Origin: an uncultured Pelagibacteraceae bacterium
GTDB taxonomy: Bacteria; Pseudomonadota; Alphaproteobacteria; Pelagibacterales; Pelagibacteraceae
Direction of reading: 5' to 3'
DNA: 53,835 nucleotides
Assembly (NCBI GenBank): GCA_902611145.1
Contig: CACLYO010000008.1
Location: 1 to 53,835, forward strand
A program made the position numbers and the translations under genes. Positions 41,182 to 52,583 of the stretch are shown here, piece by piece (positions within the stretch are counted from its first letter, which is position 1; every line of letters begins with the position of its first letter). Below the pieces are notes generated by a model. It did not search any database, was not told the DNA's origin, and saw nothing but the letters and a program-made list of their open reading frames with translations.

Positions 41182-41456
41182 TGTTTTTAATTAATTGTCC
41201 TTATTGCGGTGAAAGAGACCAAAGCGAATTTTCTGCTGGTGGTGAAGCTCATATTGTTAGACCTAAACAACCAACAGAACTAAGTGATGATCAATGGGCT
41301 GAATTTTTATTTATGAGAAAAAATATTAAAGGAGTTCAATTTGAAAGATGGAACCATGCTCATGGATGTAGAAAATGGTTTAATATGATTAGAGATACCT
41401 CAAACGATAAAATACATGCTGTATACAAAATGGGTGAAAAACCCCCTACAAAATAA
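41181..41456 (+). CDS. soxD: Sarcosine oxidase delta subunit
   Basis: 91 aa, normal length. Zinc site residues C6, C9 (CPYC), H59 and C63 (NHAHGCRKW). Overlaps soxB and soxA by one base each. Structural subunit of the heterotetramer. Confidence 0.93.
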   Translation: MFLINCPYCGERDQSEFSAGGEAHIVRPKQPTELSDDQWAEFLFMRKNIKGVQFERWNHAHGCRKWFNMIRDTSNDKIHAVYKMGEKPPTK

Positions 41457-44400
41457 TGAGTAAAAATTTAAGAATACTAAATAATAAGTTTATTGATCAA
41501 ACATCTAGAATATCTTTTAAATTTGATGGTAAAACTTTATATGGTTTTAAAGGTGATACTTTAGCATCCGCATTACTAGCAAATAATATTCATCTTGTAG
41601 GTAGAAGTTTTAAGTATCACCGACCAAGAGGTATAATGACATGTGGTTCGGAAGAACCAAATGCAATAGTTCAAGTTGGAAAAGATCATTCAATGACAGA
41701 ACCTAATGCAAGAGCCACTGAGATAGAGTTATATGAAGGTTTAGAAGCATCAAGCCAAAACTGTTGGCCAAGTGTTAATTTTGATATAGGGGCTATAAAT
41801 AATTTTTTCTCTCCTCTTATACCAGCAGCTTTCTATTACAAAACATTCATGTGGCCTGCTAGCTTTTGGGAAAAATATGAATACTTTATAAGAAAATCCG
41901 CAGGTCTGGGCAAATCGCCTACTGAACCTGATAAAGATATTTATGACCATAGATATTTACACTGTGATGTTTTGGTTGTTGGAGGTGGTATCTCTGGAAT
42001 AATTGCTGCAAAAATGGCTGCCCAAAATAATTTCAACACAATTTTGATAGATGACAAAAATAATTTAGGTGGAACAACCATTTTTCAGCAAAATGAATGT
42101 TTTAAAATAAACAATTCTTTCTCAAATGAATGGTTAAAAAAAGAAATAGAATCATTAAATTCAATAAAAAATTTAACTATAAAAACAAGAACAACATTAG
42201 CTGCTTATCATAACTATAATTACCTTTTGGCAAGAGAAAATTTAACAGATCATTTAAATTTGAATGAAAAAAAGGATAAAATTCGTCAAAGACTTTGGAA
42301 AATTAGAGCCAAAAAAGTAATTATATCTACGGGAGCTATTGAAAGACCATTGATCTTCAATAACAATGATAGACCAGGGATTATGCTTTCTTCCTCTATA
42401 AAAAAATACATAGATTACTTTGGAGTTAAATGTGGACAAAAAATATCTTTATTTACAAATAATGATTCAACATATGAAACTGCTATTTCTTTAAGTAATA
42501 GTGGTGTTAATGTTAATTCAGTAATTGATATAAGAGATAAAAGTAATTCTTCGATTGTTAAGAACGCTGAAAAATTAGGTATAAAAATTCACTGGAAACA
42601 TACTGTTATTAACACAAATGGCTATAAAAAAATTAATTCAATTGAGATTATGAAATTATCAGATGATGGAAATGGTGTTATAGGAAAAAAATTTAAAGAA
42701 GAATGTGACTGTTTGGGTATTTCCGGAGGCTGGACTCCAAGAGTACATTTATTTACTCAGTCTGGTGGTAAACTTAAATTTAGAGATGAAGATAATGTTT
42801 TTTTGCCAGATAAATCAGAGTTAAATCAAGTAAGTATTGGATCGTGTAACGGTGATTTTGAGCTTAATGAAATAATAAAAAATTCAGTTAGTTCAATCAA
42901 TAAATTTTTAAAAGTTAATAATAATAGTTATGAAAATTTAGAAATTATTTCCTCAAAAGAAGTTGATAAAAAAAATATTTGGTTACTTCCATCTGATAAA
43001 CCTTTGGGTAAAACTAAACCATTTTTAGATTTTCAAAATGATTCTACAGCAAAAGATGTAAAGTTAGCTCTTGCAGAAGGTTTTAAATCAATTGAACATG
43101 TAAAAAGATATACAACAACAGGCATGGGAACTGATCAAGGAAAATTATCAAATATGCATGCTCTTGGAATTATAGCTGAAATAGCAGGTGTTAAAATGGG
43201 TGAATTAGGAACGACTACATTTAGACCTCCTTACACTCCATTAACTTTTGGTACTATCGTAGGTCGAAATGTTGGTGAGTTTTTTGATATTACTAGAAAA
43301 ACACCTATTCATGATTGGCATGTTGATAATAAAGCTGAATTTGAAAATGTAGGACAATGGAAAAGAGCTTGGTACTATCCTAAAAAAAATGAGAACATGC
43401 ATGACGCTGTTCAAAGAGAAAGTAAGGCTGCGAGAGATAGTGCTGGTATACTTGACGCTTCTACACTTGGAAAAATTGATATTCAAGGAAGCGATGCTTC
43501 TGAATTTTTAAACAGAGTCTACACTAATGCATGGTCAAAATTGGAAATAGGAAAATGTAGATATGGCCTAATGTTAAATGAAGATGGAATGGTCTACGAT
43601 GATGGAGTTACAACAAGATTAGGAGAAAATCATTACCTAATGACAACTACCACTGGAGGTGCTGCCAATGTTCTTTCAAAATTAGAAGATTATCTGCAAA
43701 CGGAATGGCCAGAATTAGATGTTTATTTAACATCAGTTACAGATCAATATGCTACAGTAAGTATTTGTGGACCTAATTCTAAAAAAATTTTATCTAAGGT
43801 AATTCCAGATTTAAATCTATCAGATGAAGAATTTCCACACATGTCCTACAAAAATGGTCTTATAAATAATATTAAATGCAGAGTAATGAGAATTAGTTTT
43901 ACTGGTGAACATAGTTATGAGATTAACATCCAATCTTCATATGGAAAATCAGTTTGGGAAAAATGCTTTGAAGCAGGCAAAGAATTTAATATTACTCCTT
44001 ATGGAACAGAAACAATGCACCTACTGAGAGCAGAAAAAGGTTTTATAATAGCTGGCCAAGATACAGATGGAACAATGACTCCTGTTGATTTACAAATGAA
44101 TTGGATAATAAGTAAAAAGAAATATGATTTTATAGGTAAGAGATCTTTATATAGAAGCGACACAATAAGAGAGGACAGAAAACAACTAGTAGGATTACTA
44201 ACAGACAATCCTAATGAAGTGCTAGAAGAAGGAGCACAAATTGTTGCTGAAACAAATAAAAAACCAGTTGAAATGCTTGGTCATGTTACATCAAGTTACT
44301 ATAGTCCTAATTTAAAAAAATCAATTGCACTTGCCGTAGTAAAAAATGGAAAAAATTTGAAGGGACAAAAAATGTTTGTTCCAATGAAAAATAAAATTAT

Positions 44401-44467
44401 TAATGTAACTATAACAGATACGGTTTTTTTAGACAAAGAAAATAAGAGGTTAAATGCTAAATTATAA
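41456..44467 (+). CDS. soxA: Sarcosine oxidase alpha subunit
   Basis: 1003 aa, standard. N-terminal ferredoxin-like region (RSFKYHRPRGIMTCG), NAD-binding VVGGGISG (174-181), and a C-terminal GcvT-like tetrahydrofolate domain (about 620-1003: GEHSYEINI, YGTETMHLLRAEKGF). The folate domain channels the methyl carbon into one-carbon metabolism. SAR11 cells need glycine or a precursor, so the operon is both nutrient use and glycine supply. The stop overlaps soxG by 14 bp. Confidence 0.95.
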   Translation: MSKNLRILNNKFIDQTSRISFKFDGKTLYGFKGDTLASALLANNIHLVGRSFKYHRPRGIMTCGSEEPNAIVQVGKDHSMTEPNARATEIELYEGLEASSQNCWPSVNFDIGAINNFFSPLIPAAFYYKTFMWPASFWEKYEYFIRKSAGLGKSPTEPDKDIYDHRYLHCDVLVVGGGISGIIAAKMAAQNNFNTILIDDKNNLGGTTIFQQNECFKINNSFSNEWLKKEIESLNSIKNLTIKTRTTLAAYHNYNYLLARENLTDHLNLNEKKDKIRQRLWKIRAKKVIISTGAIERPLIFNNNDRPGIMLSSSIKKYIDYFGVKCGQKISLFTNNDSTYETAISLSNSGVNVNSVIDIRDKSNSSIVKNAEKLGIKIHWKHTVINTNGYKKINSIEIMKLSDDGNGVIGKKFKEECDCLGISGGWTPRVHLFTQSGGKLKFRDEDNVFLPDKSELNQVSIGSCNGDFELNEIIKNSVSSINKFLKVNNNSYENLEIISSKEVDKKNIWLLPSDKPLGKTKPFLDFQNDSTAKDVKLALAEGFKSIEHVKRYTTTGMGTDQGKLSNMHALGIIAEIAGVKMGELGTTTFRPPYTPLTFGTIVGRNVGEFFDITRKTPIHDWHVDNKAEFENVGQWKRAWYYPKKNENMHDAVQRESKAARDSAGILDASTLGKIDIQGSDASEFLNRVYTNAWSKLEIGKCRYGLMLNEDGMVYDDGVTTRLGENHYLMTTTTGGAANVLSKLEDYLQTEWPELDVYLTSVTDQYATVSICGPNSKKILSKVIPDLNLSDEEFPHMSYKNGLINNIKCRVMRISFTGEHSYEINIQSSYGKSVWEKCFEAGKEFNITPYGTETMHLLRAEKGFIIAGQDTDGTMTPVDLQMNWIISKKKYDFIGKRSLYRSDTIREDRKQLVGLLTDNPNEVLEEGAQIVAETNKKPVEMLGHVTSSYYSPNLKKSIALAVVKNGKNLKGQKMFVPMKNKIINVTITDTVFLDKENKRLNAKL

Positions 44468-45014
44468 TTCACCAATTAAGGATTCAAAGAACTATTCGGA
44501 AATAAAAATTTCTGAAGTTGAAACTACAGCAAAAATTAACCTAAGAGGTAAAAATAGAGATTTTATAACTAAAGTAGGAAAAGAATTGTCAATAATTCCT
44601 CCTACGGATCCAAATACGTCATCAGGTAATGATAGCTTAAATATTTTGTGGCTTAGCCCTGATGAATGGTTGATTTATTCAAATAACAAAATTGATCAAA
44701 AAAATATAAATGATTTAGAAGATAGGCTTTATAATTCAATATCCAAAGTTAAAATTGGATCAGTTTCTAATGTAACTGATCATTGGGTGATGATTAACTT
44801 AAAAGGCGCTAAAGTTTATGAGTTATTATCTGCAGGATGTCCATTTAATTTTAATAAATTTAAAAATTTAAAAGGTGCAGTTACGCAAACATTAATTAAT
44901 CATACTGATGTGATCATTCACAATAAAAATAATAACGATTTAAATATATTTGTCAGAAGATCTTTTTCTAATCATCTATGGTCATGGATGAATGACAGTG
45001 CTAAATTTATTTAA
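44454..45014 (+). CDS. soxG: Sarcosine oxidase gamma subunit
   Basis: 186 aa, normal for gamma. LWLSPDEWLIYS, VTDHWVMINLKG and VFVRRSFSNHLWSWM-type C-terminus (FVRRSFSNHLW) are the family pattern. Last gene of the operon; its 3' end overlaps the convergent transporter gene by 33 bp. Confidence 0.9.
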   Translation: MLNYNSPIKDSKNYSEIKISEVETTAKINLRGKNRDFITKVGKELSIIPPTDPNTSSGNDSLNILWLSPDEWLIYSNNKIDQKNINDLEDRLYNSISKVKIGSVSNVTDHWVMINLKGAKVYELLSAGCPFNFNKFKNLKGAVTQTLINHTDVIIHNKNNNDLNIFVRRSFSNHLWSWMNDSAKFI

Positions 45015-46337
45015 TTTTACCTTAAAATAATAAATTACTACAAGAAAGTAAGAAATTGAGAAAAACCAGTTAATACACACCCATATCCAAAAAAATGTCT
45101 CAAAACTAGCGTTTATATACTTGGCAATATAAAAAACTACAATTGGATTTAACACATTTCTAAAAAAGTTGGAAATCATTGCATTTTCTGATTTTTTTAA
45201 AGCCATAAAAAAACCATTAGATAGAAAAAAAACTGGATAAGCTGGTAATACAAAAGCTGATATTTTTAAATATCTTTTACCATATTCTATTACTTCGGGA
45301 TCACTTGAAAATATACTGGTAATAATTCCTGCTGAAATAAAAACTATTATCCCAGATGTAATCATAATAATAAAAGCATATTTTATTGCTGTAAAATAGG
45401 TTTGTTTTATTCTGTCAAAATTTTTTGCTCCATAGTTCTGAGCTATAATAGATATAATAGCTGTGTTAATTCCCAATATAGGAAGTAGAACTACTTGTTC
45501 AATACGTGTGCCAACGCCATATCCTGCAACTGCGTACTCTCCAGATTGACCAACATATGTAAAGATTATTGCTGCTGCTAATGCGTAACCACATATTGAT
45601 ATTGTAATTGGCATAGATTGAAAAAAAATATTTTTAAAATATAAAAATTTCGGAGCTAAAAATTCATTAGTTATTTTTAATACTCTTGGATTTTTGAGAA
45701 CCTTCAAAAGAATAATTATAAACGAAACAAATTGTGAAATAATTGTAGCTATGCCGATACCTTTAACTCCAAATGCTGGAATAAATAAAAAACCAAAAAT
45801 AAAAATAGGGTTTAATAAAATGTTCAAAAGAAATGACAAAATTAAAATATTTCGATAAGTTTTAGTGTCACCTTCAGCATGAAGTAATGAATTTAAAGAA
45901 ACTACTAAAATAAATAATATAGATCCTGAGTAAATTATATTAGTATATTCAAGCCCTAACAAAACAACTTCTTCAGTTGATCCCATTAAAAAAAATACTT
46001 TTTCAGCAAAGTATAATCCTAGAAATGTAATAAAAATAGAAACTAAAATTCCATAATAAATAATATGAGAAAAATAATTTAATGTTTTATTGTTATTTTT
46101 TTCTCCTATGCTATTACCAATTAAAGAAGTTCCTGCAACAGTGACGCCAATTGAAGTTGCAATAATAATAAAATAAATTGGAAAAGATTTACTTAAAGCT
46201 GAAAGTGCTTCAGGAGATATTTTACCTGCAAAAAAAGTATCTACAATATTATAAAGTGTTTGAAAAAGAGTACCTACCATTGCAGGCACAGCAAGCTTTC
46301 TAACTAGTTTTGGAACATTGTCCTTTAATAAGTTCAT
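44982..46337 (-). CDS. MATE family efflux transporter
   Basis: 451 aa from ATG 46337 (MNLLKDNVPKLVRKLAVPAM), two bases after the trhO stop; an upstream start would overlap trhO by 47 bp. Twelve hydrophobic segments, with the MATE signatures at VGTLFQTLYNIVDTFFAGKI and VGTRIEQVV. Drug or metabolite:Na+/H+ antiporter of the inner membrane. Substrate unknown. Confidence 0.9.
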   Translation of the reverse strand: MNLLKDNVPKLVRKLAVPAMVGTLFQTLYNIVDTFFAGKISPEALSALSKSFPIYFIIIATSIGVTVAGTSLIGNSIGEKNNNKTLNYFSHIIYYGILVSIFITFLGLYFAEKVFFLMGSTEEVVLLGLEYTNIIYSGSILFILVVSLNSLLHAEGDTKTYRNILILSFLLNILLNPIFIFGFLFIPAFGVKGIGIATIISQFVSFIIILLKVLKNPRVLKITNEFLAPKFLYFKNIFFQSMPITISICGYALAAAIIFTYVGQSGEYAVAGYGVGTRIEQVVLLPILGINTAIISIIAQNYGAKNFDRIKQTYFTAIKYAFIIMITSGIIVFISAGIITSIFSSDPEVIEYGKRYLKISAFVLPAYPVFFLSNGFFMALKKSENAMISNFFRNVLNPIVVFYIAKYINASFETFFWIWVCINWFFSISYFLVVIYYFKVKLNKFSTVIHP

Positions 46338-46338
46338 T

Positions 46339-47238
46339 TTAATATTCTTTTTGGAATATGTGCTTCTTTCCAAGTTTTTTTGCAAGATTTATTTGCTTTT
46401 GCCTCATTCTAAATCTTTCTTTTTGGGAAGTTGTTAGAGTATCGTGACAATTTGGACATGATACACCCTCTTCATACTTATTAGATTTTTTATCTTTAAA
46501 CGATACTGGTTTTCTACATCCACTGCACATAGCATAAGATCCGCTATCAAGACCATGTTTTAAAGAAATTCTATTATCAAAAACATAACATTCACCATTC
46601 CAAAAACTTTTACTTTTGTTAACTTTTTTTAAGTAATTAATTATACCTCCTTTTAACTGATAAACATTTTTAAACCCTTTTTTATCAAGATAAACACTAG
46701 CTTTCTCACATCTTATTCCACCTGTACAAAACATTGCTATCTTTTGATTTTTATCCAATTTTTTGAGATATTTTGGAAATTCTCTAAAATTATTTATTTC
46801 AGGATTAATTGCTCCTTTAAATGTTCCAACATTAAATTCAAATGGTTTCCTCGCATCAATTAAAATTGTTTTTTTGTTAGCGATTAATTTATTCCACTTG
46901 CTAGGTTCGATGTGGTGTTTAGTATTTCTTTTTGTTATTTTTAAACCCATTGGAACTACCTCTTTTTTTATTTTTACTTTTCCTCTGTGAAATACTTGAA
47001 ATTTATTTATAGCAAAGTTTTGACTATCGAATTTAGAAATATTAAATATTCTTTTAATTTTCAATAGTGCTAATTGTAATTCTTTTTTTTTTGATGATAT
47101 GGTACCATTAATACCTTCATGAGAAATAATAACTGTACCTCTTATGTTATGTTTAGTAAAAAAATTATTTAATAATTCTTTACTTTTTTTAATATTTTTT
47201 ATCCTTTTGAACTTATAAAAACCAGAAATATGAAACAT
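46339..47238 (-). CDS. trhO: tRNA uridine(34) hydroxylase
   Basis: 299 aa. UPF0176/YceA: N-terminal ferredoxin-like fold (RGTVIISHEGINGTIS), then a rhodanese domain with ILIDARKPFEF and active-site CTGGIRCEKA (C171), then a Cys-rich tail (CSGC, CPNC). Oxygen-dependent 5-hydroxylation of U34 in several tRNAs. Overlaps the O-methyltransferase gene by one base. Confidence 0.9.
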   Translation of the reverse strand: MFHISGFYKFKRIKNIKKSKELLNNFFTKHNIRGTVIISHEGINGTISSKKKELQLALLKIKRIFNISKFDSQNFAINKFQVFHRGKVKIKKEVVPMGLKITKRNTKHHIEPSKWNKLIANKKTILIDARKPFEFNVGTFKGAINPEINNFREFPKYLKKLDKNQKIAMFCTGGIRCEKASVYLDKKGFKNVYQLKGGIINYLKKVNKSKSFWNGECYVFDNRISLKHGLDSGSYAMCSGCRKPVSFKDKKSNKYEEGVSCPNCHDTLTTSQKERFRMRQKQINLAKKLGKKHIFQKEY

Positions 47239-47894
47239 TATAATTTTCTACATACACTTAAACCGTCACCTACAGGAATAATTAAATTTTCAACTCTTTT
47301 ATCTTCATTAACATAGGTGTTAAATTCTCTTATACTTGTAGTTAATTTATCTTGCTTATTAATATTAACAACTTCACCATGCCATAAAACATTATCTATT
47401 ACTATTAATCCATCTTTGTCTACAAGTTCAATTGAATGATTGAAGTAATTTTTATAATTTTCTTTATCAGCATCAATAAATACCAAATCAAATTTATGCT
47501 TTTCATAATTTAAATTTTTCAAACTTTTTAATGCCAGAGCAATAATCATTTTAATTTTATGATCTTGAGCTGCTTTTTTGAAGAAGTTTAAAGCGATATT
47601 GCTAGTTTCTTGATTTTTGTCCAGCGCAATAACTGATCCGTTTTCTGGTAAAGCTAAAGCCATAGATAATGTACTTAATCCAGTAAAAGTTCCAATTTCT
47701 AAAATTTTTTTTATTTTGGAGGATTTAATTAGTAAGTGTAAAAAATGGCATTGCGATAATGAAATTTGCATTCTTTTTATATCTCCCAGTTGCTCATTGT
47801 ATGAAATGATCTCTTTTTGAACTGGATGAAGTTTTGTTGAATTATTATTTATATACTCTACAACTTCTTTATTAACAATAATATCTGAACTCAT
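47238..47894 (-). CDS. O-methyltransferase (class I SAM, family 3)
   Basis: 218 aa. SAM site LEIGTFTGLSTLSMALALP, metal-binding VFIDADKENY, and LIVIDNVLWHGEV are the catechol-O-methyltransferase-like pattern of bacterial family-3 enzymes. Substrate unknown. Two bases downstream of gatB. Confidence 0.88.
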   Translation of the reverse strand: MSSDIIVNKEVVEYINNNSTKLHPVQKEIISYNEQLGDIKRMQISLSQCHFLHLLIKSSKIKKILEIGTFTGLSTLSMALALPENGSVIALDKNQETSNIALNFFKKAAQDHKIKMIIALALKSLKNLNYEKHKFDLVFIDADKENYKNYFNHSIELVDKDGLIVIDNVLWHGEVVNINKQDKLTTSIREFNTYVNEDKRVENLIIPVGDGLSVCRKL

Positions 47895-47895
47895 T

Positions 47896-49362
47896 CTACT
47901 TAAGTTTCTTTTTTAATATCTCATTAACTAATTGAGGATTAGCTTTGCCACCAGAAACTTTCATTGCCTGACCTACAAAAAAACCAAATAATTTGTCTTT
48001 GCCAGATTTGTATTCTTTGACTTTGCCTTCATTATCTTTAATTACTCGATCAATTAGTTTTTCTAATTCTTTAGGATCACTCTCCTGTTTAAGGCCTTTT
48101 TCATCTATAATTTTTTGTGGATCTTTATCACCATCAGCCATTATTTCAAAAACAGATTTTGCAATTTTACCTGATATTGTGCCGTCTTTAATTAAATTAA
48201 TCAATTTAGACAAATTTTTTGATGAAATTGGACTTTGTGTTATTTCTAGATTTTTTTCATTCAATAAAGCGAATAACTCACCAGTAATCCAATTGGTAGA
48301 TATTTTTACATCTGAATTTTTTATAACCTCTTCAAAATATTTAGAAGTTTCTATGTCAGATACTAAAATATTAGCCTCATATGGTGATAAATTAAATTTT
48401 TCAATAAATCTCTTTTTTTTTACATCTGGTAATTCTGGTATTTCCTTTTTTAAATTACTTATAAATTGATCATCAAATTCTAAAGGTAATAAATCTGGAT
48501 CTGGAAAATATCTGTAATCATGCGCATCCTCTTTAGATCTCATTGATCTAGTCTGATTTTTTTTGGTATCAAAAAGTCTGGTTTCTTGATCAACAGAGCC
48601 ACCATCCTCAATCAAATCTACTTGCCTATTAGCTTCATATTCAATGGCCATCTGCATAAATTTTATTGAATTTACATTTTTAATTTCACATCTAGTACCA
48701 AGTTTTTTATCACCTTTTTTTCTAACAGATACATTAACATCCGCTCTTAGAGATCCTTCTTGCATATTACCATCGCAAGTTCCTAAATATCTCATAATAG
48801 ATCTAAGTTTTTTAACATAAGCATTTACTTCATCTAAAGATCGAAGATCCGGTTTACTTACTATTTCCATAAGAGCTACACCAGATCTATTTAAATCAAC
48901 AAGTGTATTTTGTGGATCAATGTCATGTATACTCTTACCTGCATCTTGTTCTAAATGTAGTCTTTCAATTCCAACTACTTTTTCGCCTGATGGTAAATCT
49001 AATATTACAGATCCTTCGCCCACTATAGGATTTTTATACTGAGAAATTTGATAACCTTGAGGAAGATCTGCGTAAAAGTAATTTTTTCTATCAAAAATAG
49101 ATCTTTTATTAATTTTAGCATTCAAACCTATTCCAGTTTTTACTGCTTGTTTTATACAAAATTCATTTATTACTGGTAACATTCCTGGAAATGCTGCATC
49201 AACTAAACTGACTTGAGTGTTAGGTTCAGCTCCAAATTTAGTTGGTGAGTCTGAAAAAAGTTTTGACTCTGATAGAACTTGCGCATGTACCTCAAGTCCA
49301 ATTACTACCTCGTATTCATTTTTATTTCTTTTTATCAAATATTCTGATTTGTTTTTGGTCAT
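47896..49362 (-). CDS. gatB: Asp/Glu-tRNA amidotransferase subunit B
   Basis: 488 aa from ATG 49362, which forms TAATG with gatA and has GGTGG upstream; a GTG at 49371 would add three residues. [40 protein letters not shown] and [10 protein letters not shown] are standard. C-terminal YqeY-like tail present. Activates Glu/Asp-tRNA for transamidation to Gln/Asn-tRNA. Confidence 0.95.
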   Translation of the reverse strand: MTKNKSEYLIKRNKNEYEVVIGLEVHAQVLSESKLFSDSPTKFGAEPNTQVSLVDAAFPGMLPVINEFCIKQAVKTGIGLNAKINKRSIFDRKNYFYADLPQGYQISQYKNPIVGEGSVILDLPSGEKVVGIERLHLEQDAGKSIHDIDPQNTLVDLNRSGVALMEIVSKPDLRSLDEVNAYVKKLRSIMRYLGTCDGNMQEGSLRADVNVSVRKKGDKKLGTRCEIKNVNSIKFMQMAIEYEANRQVDLIEDGGSVDQETRLFDTKKNQTRSMRSKEDAHDYRYFPDPDLLPLEFDDQFISNLKKEIPELPDVKKKRFIEKFNLSPYEANILVSDIETSKYFEEVIKNSDVKISTNWITGELFALLNEKNLEITQSPISSKNLSKLINLIKDGTISGKIAKSVFEIMADGDKDPQKIIDEKGLKQESDPKELEKLIDRVIKDNEGKVKEYKSGKDKLFGFFVGQAMKVSGGKANPQLVNEILKKKLK

Positions 49363-50816
49363 TAAATCCACCAGCTCTTTATTTCATTTTTGAAGTTAAT
49401 ATGTTTTTCCATTGTATATGCAATGTTAAGAATGTTTTGTTCATCAAAAGCTTTACCTATTATTTGTAATCCTAAAGGATATCCTTTTGCATCAATACCT
49501 GCTGGAATAGATATAGCTGGTAAACCTGCTAAATTTATAGGAACGGTGAATATATCATTTAAATACATTGATACAGGGTCATCTGTTTTTTCACCTATTT
49601 TAAAAGCAGAACTTGGTGTTGATGGAGTAAGAATGGCATCAACATTTTTATAGGCTTGATCAAAATCATTTTTAATTAATTTTCTAACTTTTTGAGCCTT
49701 CAAGTAATATGCATCGTAGTACCCAGATGAAAGAACATAGGTTCCAATTAAAATTCTTCTTTTAACTTCGTCACCAAAACCTTCTGATCTTGTTTTTTCA
49801 TACATGTCGATTAAATTTTCACCTTTAGATCTAAAGCCGTATTTAACGCCATCATATCTTGCCAAATTAGATGAAGCTTCAGCTGGGGCAACAATATAAT
49901 AAGCGGGTAAGGCATACATGGTATTAGGGAGTGAAATATCTATAACATCGGCACCGGCCTCTTTAATTATTTTTATTCCTTTTTGCCAAAGTTCATCTAT
50001 TTCTTTTGACATACCATCTACTCTATACTCTTTAGGGATTCCAATTTTTTTACCTTTAATTGAATCTTTTAATTTATTTAAATAATTATCTCTTTCAAAA
50101 TCAACTGAAGTAGAGTCCTTCTTGTCATATGAGCTCATTACTTCAAACATTAATGCACAATCTTTAACATCTTTTGTCATTGGGCCTGCTTGATCCAATG
50201 ATGAAGCAAAAGCAACAATGCCGTATCTTGAACAACTTCCATAAGTTGGTTTAAGTCCAACTGTTCCAGTAAATGAAGCAGGTTGACGAATTGATCCACC
50301 TGTATCAGTTCCTATGGTTGCAGGAGTTAACTTTGCAGCTAAAGCAGATGCCGAACCACCCGAAGATCCGCCAGGAACTATATTTTCACCAATTGGACTT
50401 TGAACATTTCCAAAAAAACTAGTTTCATTTGATGATCCCATTGCAAATTCGTCACAATTTAATTTTCCAAGTAAGATTGCACCATTTTCCCATAAATTAT
50501 TTGTTACAGTAGATTCATATGTGGGTACAAAATTATTTAAAATTTTGCTTCCCGCGGTAGTTCTTAAATCTTTTGTGCAAAATAAATCTTTAACAGCTAT
50601 AGGTATCCCTGGTAATTTTTTTTCAAAATTGGGATTATTGTCAAATGCATTAGCTTTTTTTAACGCATGATCAAAATCTTCAGTAATAAAAGAATTTAGT
50701 TTTTTTGATTTTTTACATCTTTCTATATATGCATTTGTTGTTTCTTTAGATGAAACATCTTTTTTTTTAATTTTATCAATTAATTCTACAAGTGTTAAAT
50801 CAACAATAGCTGACAT
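49362..50816 (-). CDS. gatA: Asp/Glu-tRNA amidotransferase subunit A (amidase)
   Basis: 484 aa. Amidase triad visible: K76 (IAVKD), S151 (GGSSGGS) and S175 (TGGSIRQPA). Releases ammonia from glutamine for GatB. One-base overlap with gatC upstream. Confidence 0.96.
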   Translation of the reverse strand: MSAIVDLTLVELIDKIKKKDVSSKETTNAYIERCKKSKKLNSFITEDFDHALKKANAFDNNPNFEKKLPGIPIAVKDLFCTKDLRTTAGSKILNNFVPTYESTVTNNLWENGAILLGKLNCDEFAMGSSNETSFFGNVQSPIGENIVPGGSSGGSASALAAKLTPATIGTDTGGSIRQPASFTGTVGLKPTYGSCSRYGIVAFASSLDQAGPMTKDVKDCALMFEVMSSYDKKDSTSVDFERDNYLNKLKDSIKGKKIGIPKEYRVDGMSKEIDELWQKGIKIIKEAGADVIDISLPNTMYALPAYYIVAPAEASSNLARYDGVKYGFRSKGENLIDMYEKTRSEGFGDEVKRRILIGTYVLSSGYYDAYYLKAQKVRKLIKNDFDQAYKNVDAILTPSTPSSAFKIGEKTDDPVSMYLNDIFTVPINLAGLPAISIPAGIDAKGYPLGLQIIGKAFDEQNILNIAYTMEKHINFKNEIKSWWI

Positions 50817-51103
50817 TATTCTACCACCTTTGGTACAACAAAGAAGTCTTTGTTTTCATTGGGTGAATTTTTTAAAATTTGATCACGAATATTCTCAGAT
50901 TTAATTTCATCATGTCTTAATTGAAGTTTTGTTTCTGCTATGGATGTTAGTGGTTCTACTTTATCGGTATCAAGTTGGTTTAATTTTTCTATAAATTCAA
51001 AAATAGAATTTAAGTCATCAGCTAGTTTTTTACCTTTTTTTTCTTCGATAGAGATTCTTGCCAATTTTGATATATGTTTTACTGTTTTAAGATCTATTGC
51101 CAT
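50816..51103 (-). CDS. gatC: Asp/Glu-tRNA amidotransferase subunit C
   Basis: 95 aa, normal. [28 protein letters not shown] and VEPLTS are the family pattern. First gene of gatCAB, 39 bp from the divergent ruvX, so their promoters must overlap. Confidence 0.93.
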   Translation of the reverse strand: MAIDLKTVKHISKLARISIEEKKGKKLADDLNSIFEFIEKLNQLDTDKVEPLTSIAETKLQLRHDEIKSENIRDQILKNSPNENKDFFVVPKVVE

Positions 51104-51142
51104 ATGATAATTAGATCTATCATTATAATAGAAAAATACAAC

Positions 51143-51598
51143 ATGATCACTATTGATGAACTGAAGACAAAAATTGATAAAAAAGCTAGACTACTTGGTA
51201 TTGATATGGGCACTAAAAATATTGGTATATCAATATGTGATGATAAAAGATTAATAGCCACACCATTTCATACAGTAAATTTTATTTCTTTAGACAGTTT
51301 AATAGTTGATTTAAAAAAATTGATAGAAGAAAATAGTATTCAAGCAATAATTATTGGTGACCCGATAAATATGGATGGGAGTCATGGCAAAGCTTCTCAA
51401 TCAATTAGAGATAAAAGTACTATGATTTCTAAAAAGATAGAAGTTCCAACTGTTCTTTGGGATGAAAGATTATCTACAGTAGGTGCTTTTAATCTTTCAA
51501 GCCAACTTGATGTAAACGTGAGTAAAAGAACTAAAAATATAGACAAAAATGCTGCTACTTTCATACTTCAAGGTGCAATTGATTATTTAAATAATTAA
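51143..51598 (+). CDS. ruvX: Holliday junction resolvase-like / pre-16S rRNA nuclease
   Basis: 151 aa from ATG 51143; a longer frame begins at 51074 inside gatC and has an unlikely N-terminus. LGIDMGTKNIGISICDD, IIIGDPINMDGS, LWDERLSTVGA and DKNAATFILQGAIDYL are the YqgF/RuvX motifs. Matures 16S rRNA 5' end. Followed by pyrB. Confidence 0.93.
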   Translation: MITIDELKTKIDKKARLLGIDMGTKNIGISICDDKRLIATPFHTVNFISLDSLIVDLKKLIEENSIQAIIIGDPINMDGSHGKASQSIRDKSTMISKKIEVPTVLWDERLSTVGAFNLSSQLDVNVSKRTKNIDKNAATFILQGAIDYLNN

Positions 51599-51632
51599 TA
51601 ACTTGCCTTATCACTATTAAGGAGCTATAGAG

Positions 51633-52583
51633 TTGGTTTTAATGGCATCATCATTAAAGAAAGCTATTAAAATTTCTCAAAAAAATTTGTTAGGAATCCA
51701 AGATTTATCTATTTCAGATATAAATTTTATTTTAGAAGATGCTAAACAATTCATTTCATTAAATAAAAGTAAGAATAAAAAATTAGATATTCTTAGAGGT
51801 AAAACTCAAATTAATCTTTTTTTTGAACCATCTACTAGAACTCAAAGTTCTTTTGAACTTGCGGGTAAAAGATTAGGTGCTGATGTTATGTCAATGAATA
51901 TAGTAAATTCAGCTATTAAAAAAGGTGAAACTCTTATCGATACTGCAATGACACTAAATGCAATGCATCCTGATATAATAGTTATAAGGCACCAAGATTC
52001 TGGAGCATGCAATTTACTTTCGCAGAAAGTTAATTGTGCTGTAATTAATGCTGGTGATGGAAGAAGAGAACACCCTACTCAGGCGTTATTGGATGCTCTA
52101 ACAATTATTGATAGAAGAAAAAAAATTCAAGGTCTTAAAATTGCAATTTGTGGGGATATACTTCATTCAAGAGTTGCAAGATCAAATATTTATCTTCTGA
52201 ATATGTTGGGCGCAGAGTTAAATATTGTAGCACCATCTAACTTAATGCCTAAAGATATTGATAAGTTAGGTGTTAATAAATTCTCTGATATGAAAAAAGG
52301 TTTAAAAGACTGTGATATAGTTATGATGCTAAGACTACAAAATGAAAGAATGACTAGTTCATTTTTATCTTCAAATAGAGAATATTATGAATACTACGGT
52401 TTAACTCCTGACAAATTAAGTTACGCAAAGGATGATGCATTAATTATGCATCCCGGTCCTATGAATAGAGGTATAGAAATTGATACAAAATTAGCTGATG
52501 ATATTAATAAAAGTGTAATAAAAGAACAGGTTGAATTAGGTGTTGCTGTTAGAATGGCTTGTTTAAAAATATTTTGTGAATAA
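51633..52583 (+). CDS. pyrB: Aspartate carbamoyltransferase catalytic subunit
   Basis: 316 aa. [39 protein letters not shown], and [12 protein letters not shown] are the full ATCase set. AAGGAG (51619-51624) is 8 nt before TTG 51633, so the TTG start is favoured over ATG 51642. Second step of pyrimidine synthesis. It overlaps the next gene by one base (TAATG). Confidence 0.95.
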   Translation: MVLMASSLKKAIKISQKNLLGIQDLSISDINFILEDAKQFISLNKSKNKKLDILRGKTQINLFFEPSTRTQSSFELAGKRLGADVMSMNIVNSAIKKGETLIDTAMTLNAMHPDIIVIRHQDSGACNLLSQKVNCAVINAGDGRREHPTQALLDALTIIDRRKKIQGLKIAICGDILHSRVARSNIYLLNMLGAELNIVAPSNLMPKDIDKLGVNKFSDMKKGLKDCDIVMMLRLQNERMTSSFLSSNREYYEYYGLTPDKLSYAKDDALIMHPGPMNRGIEIDTKLADDINKSVIKEQVELGVAVRMACLKIFCE

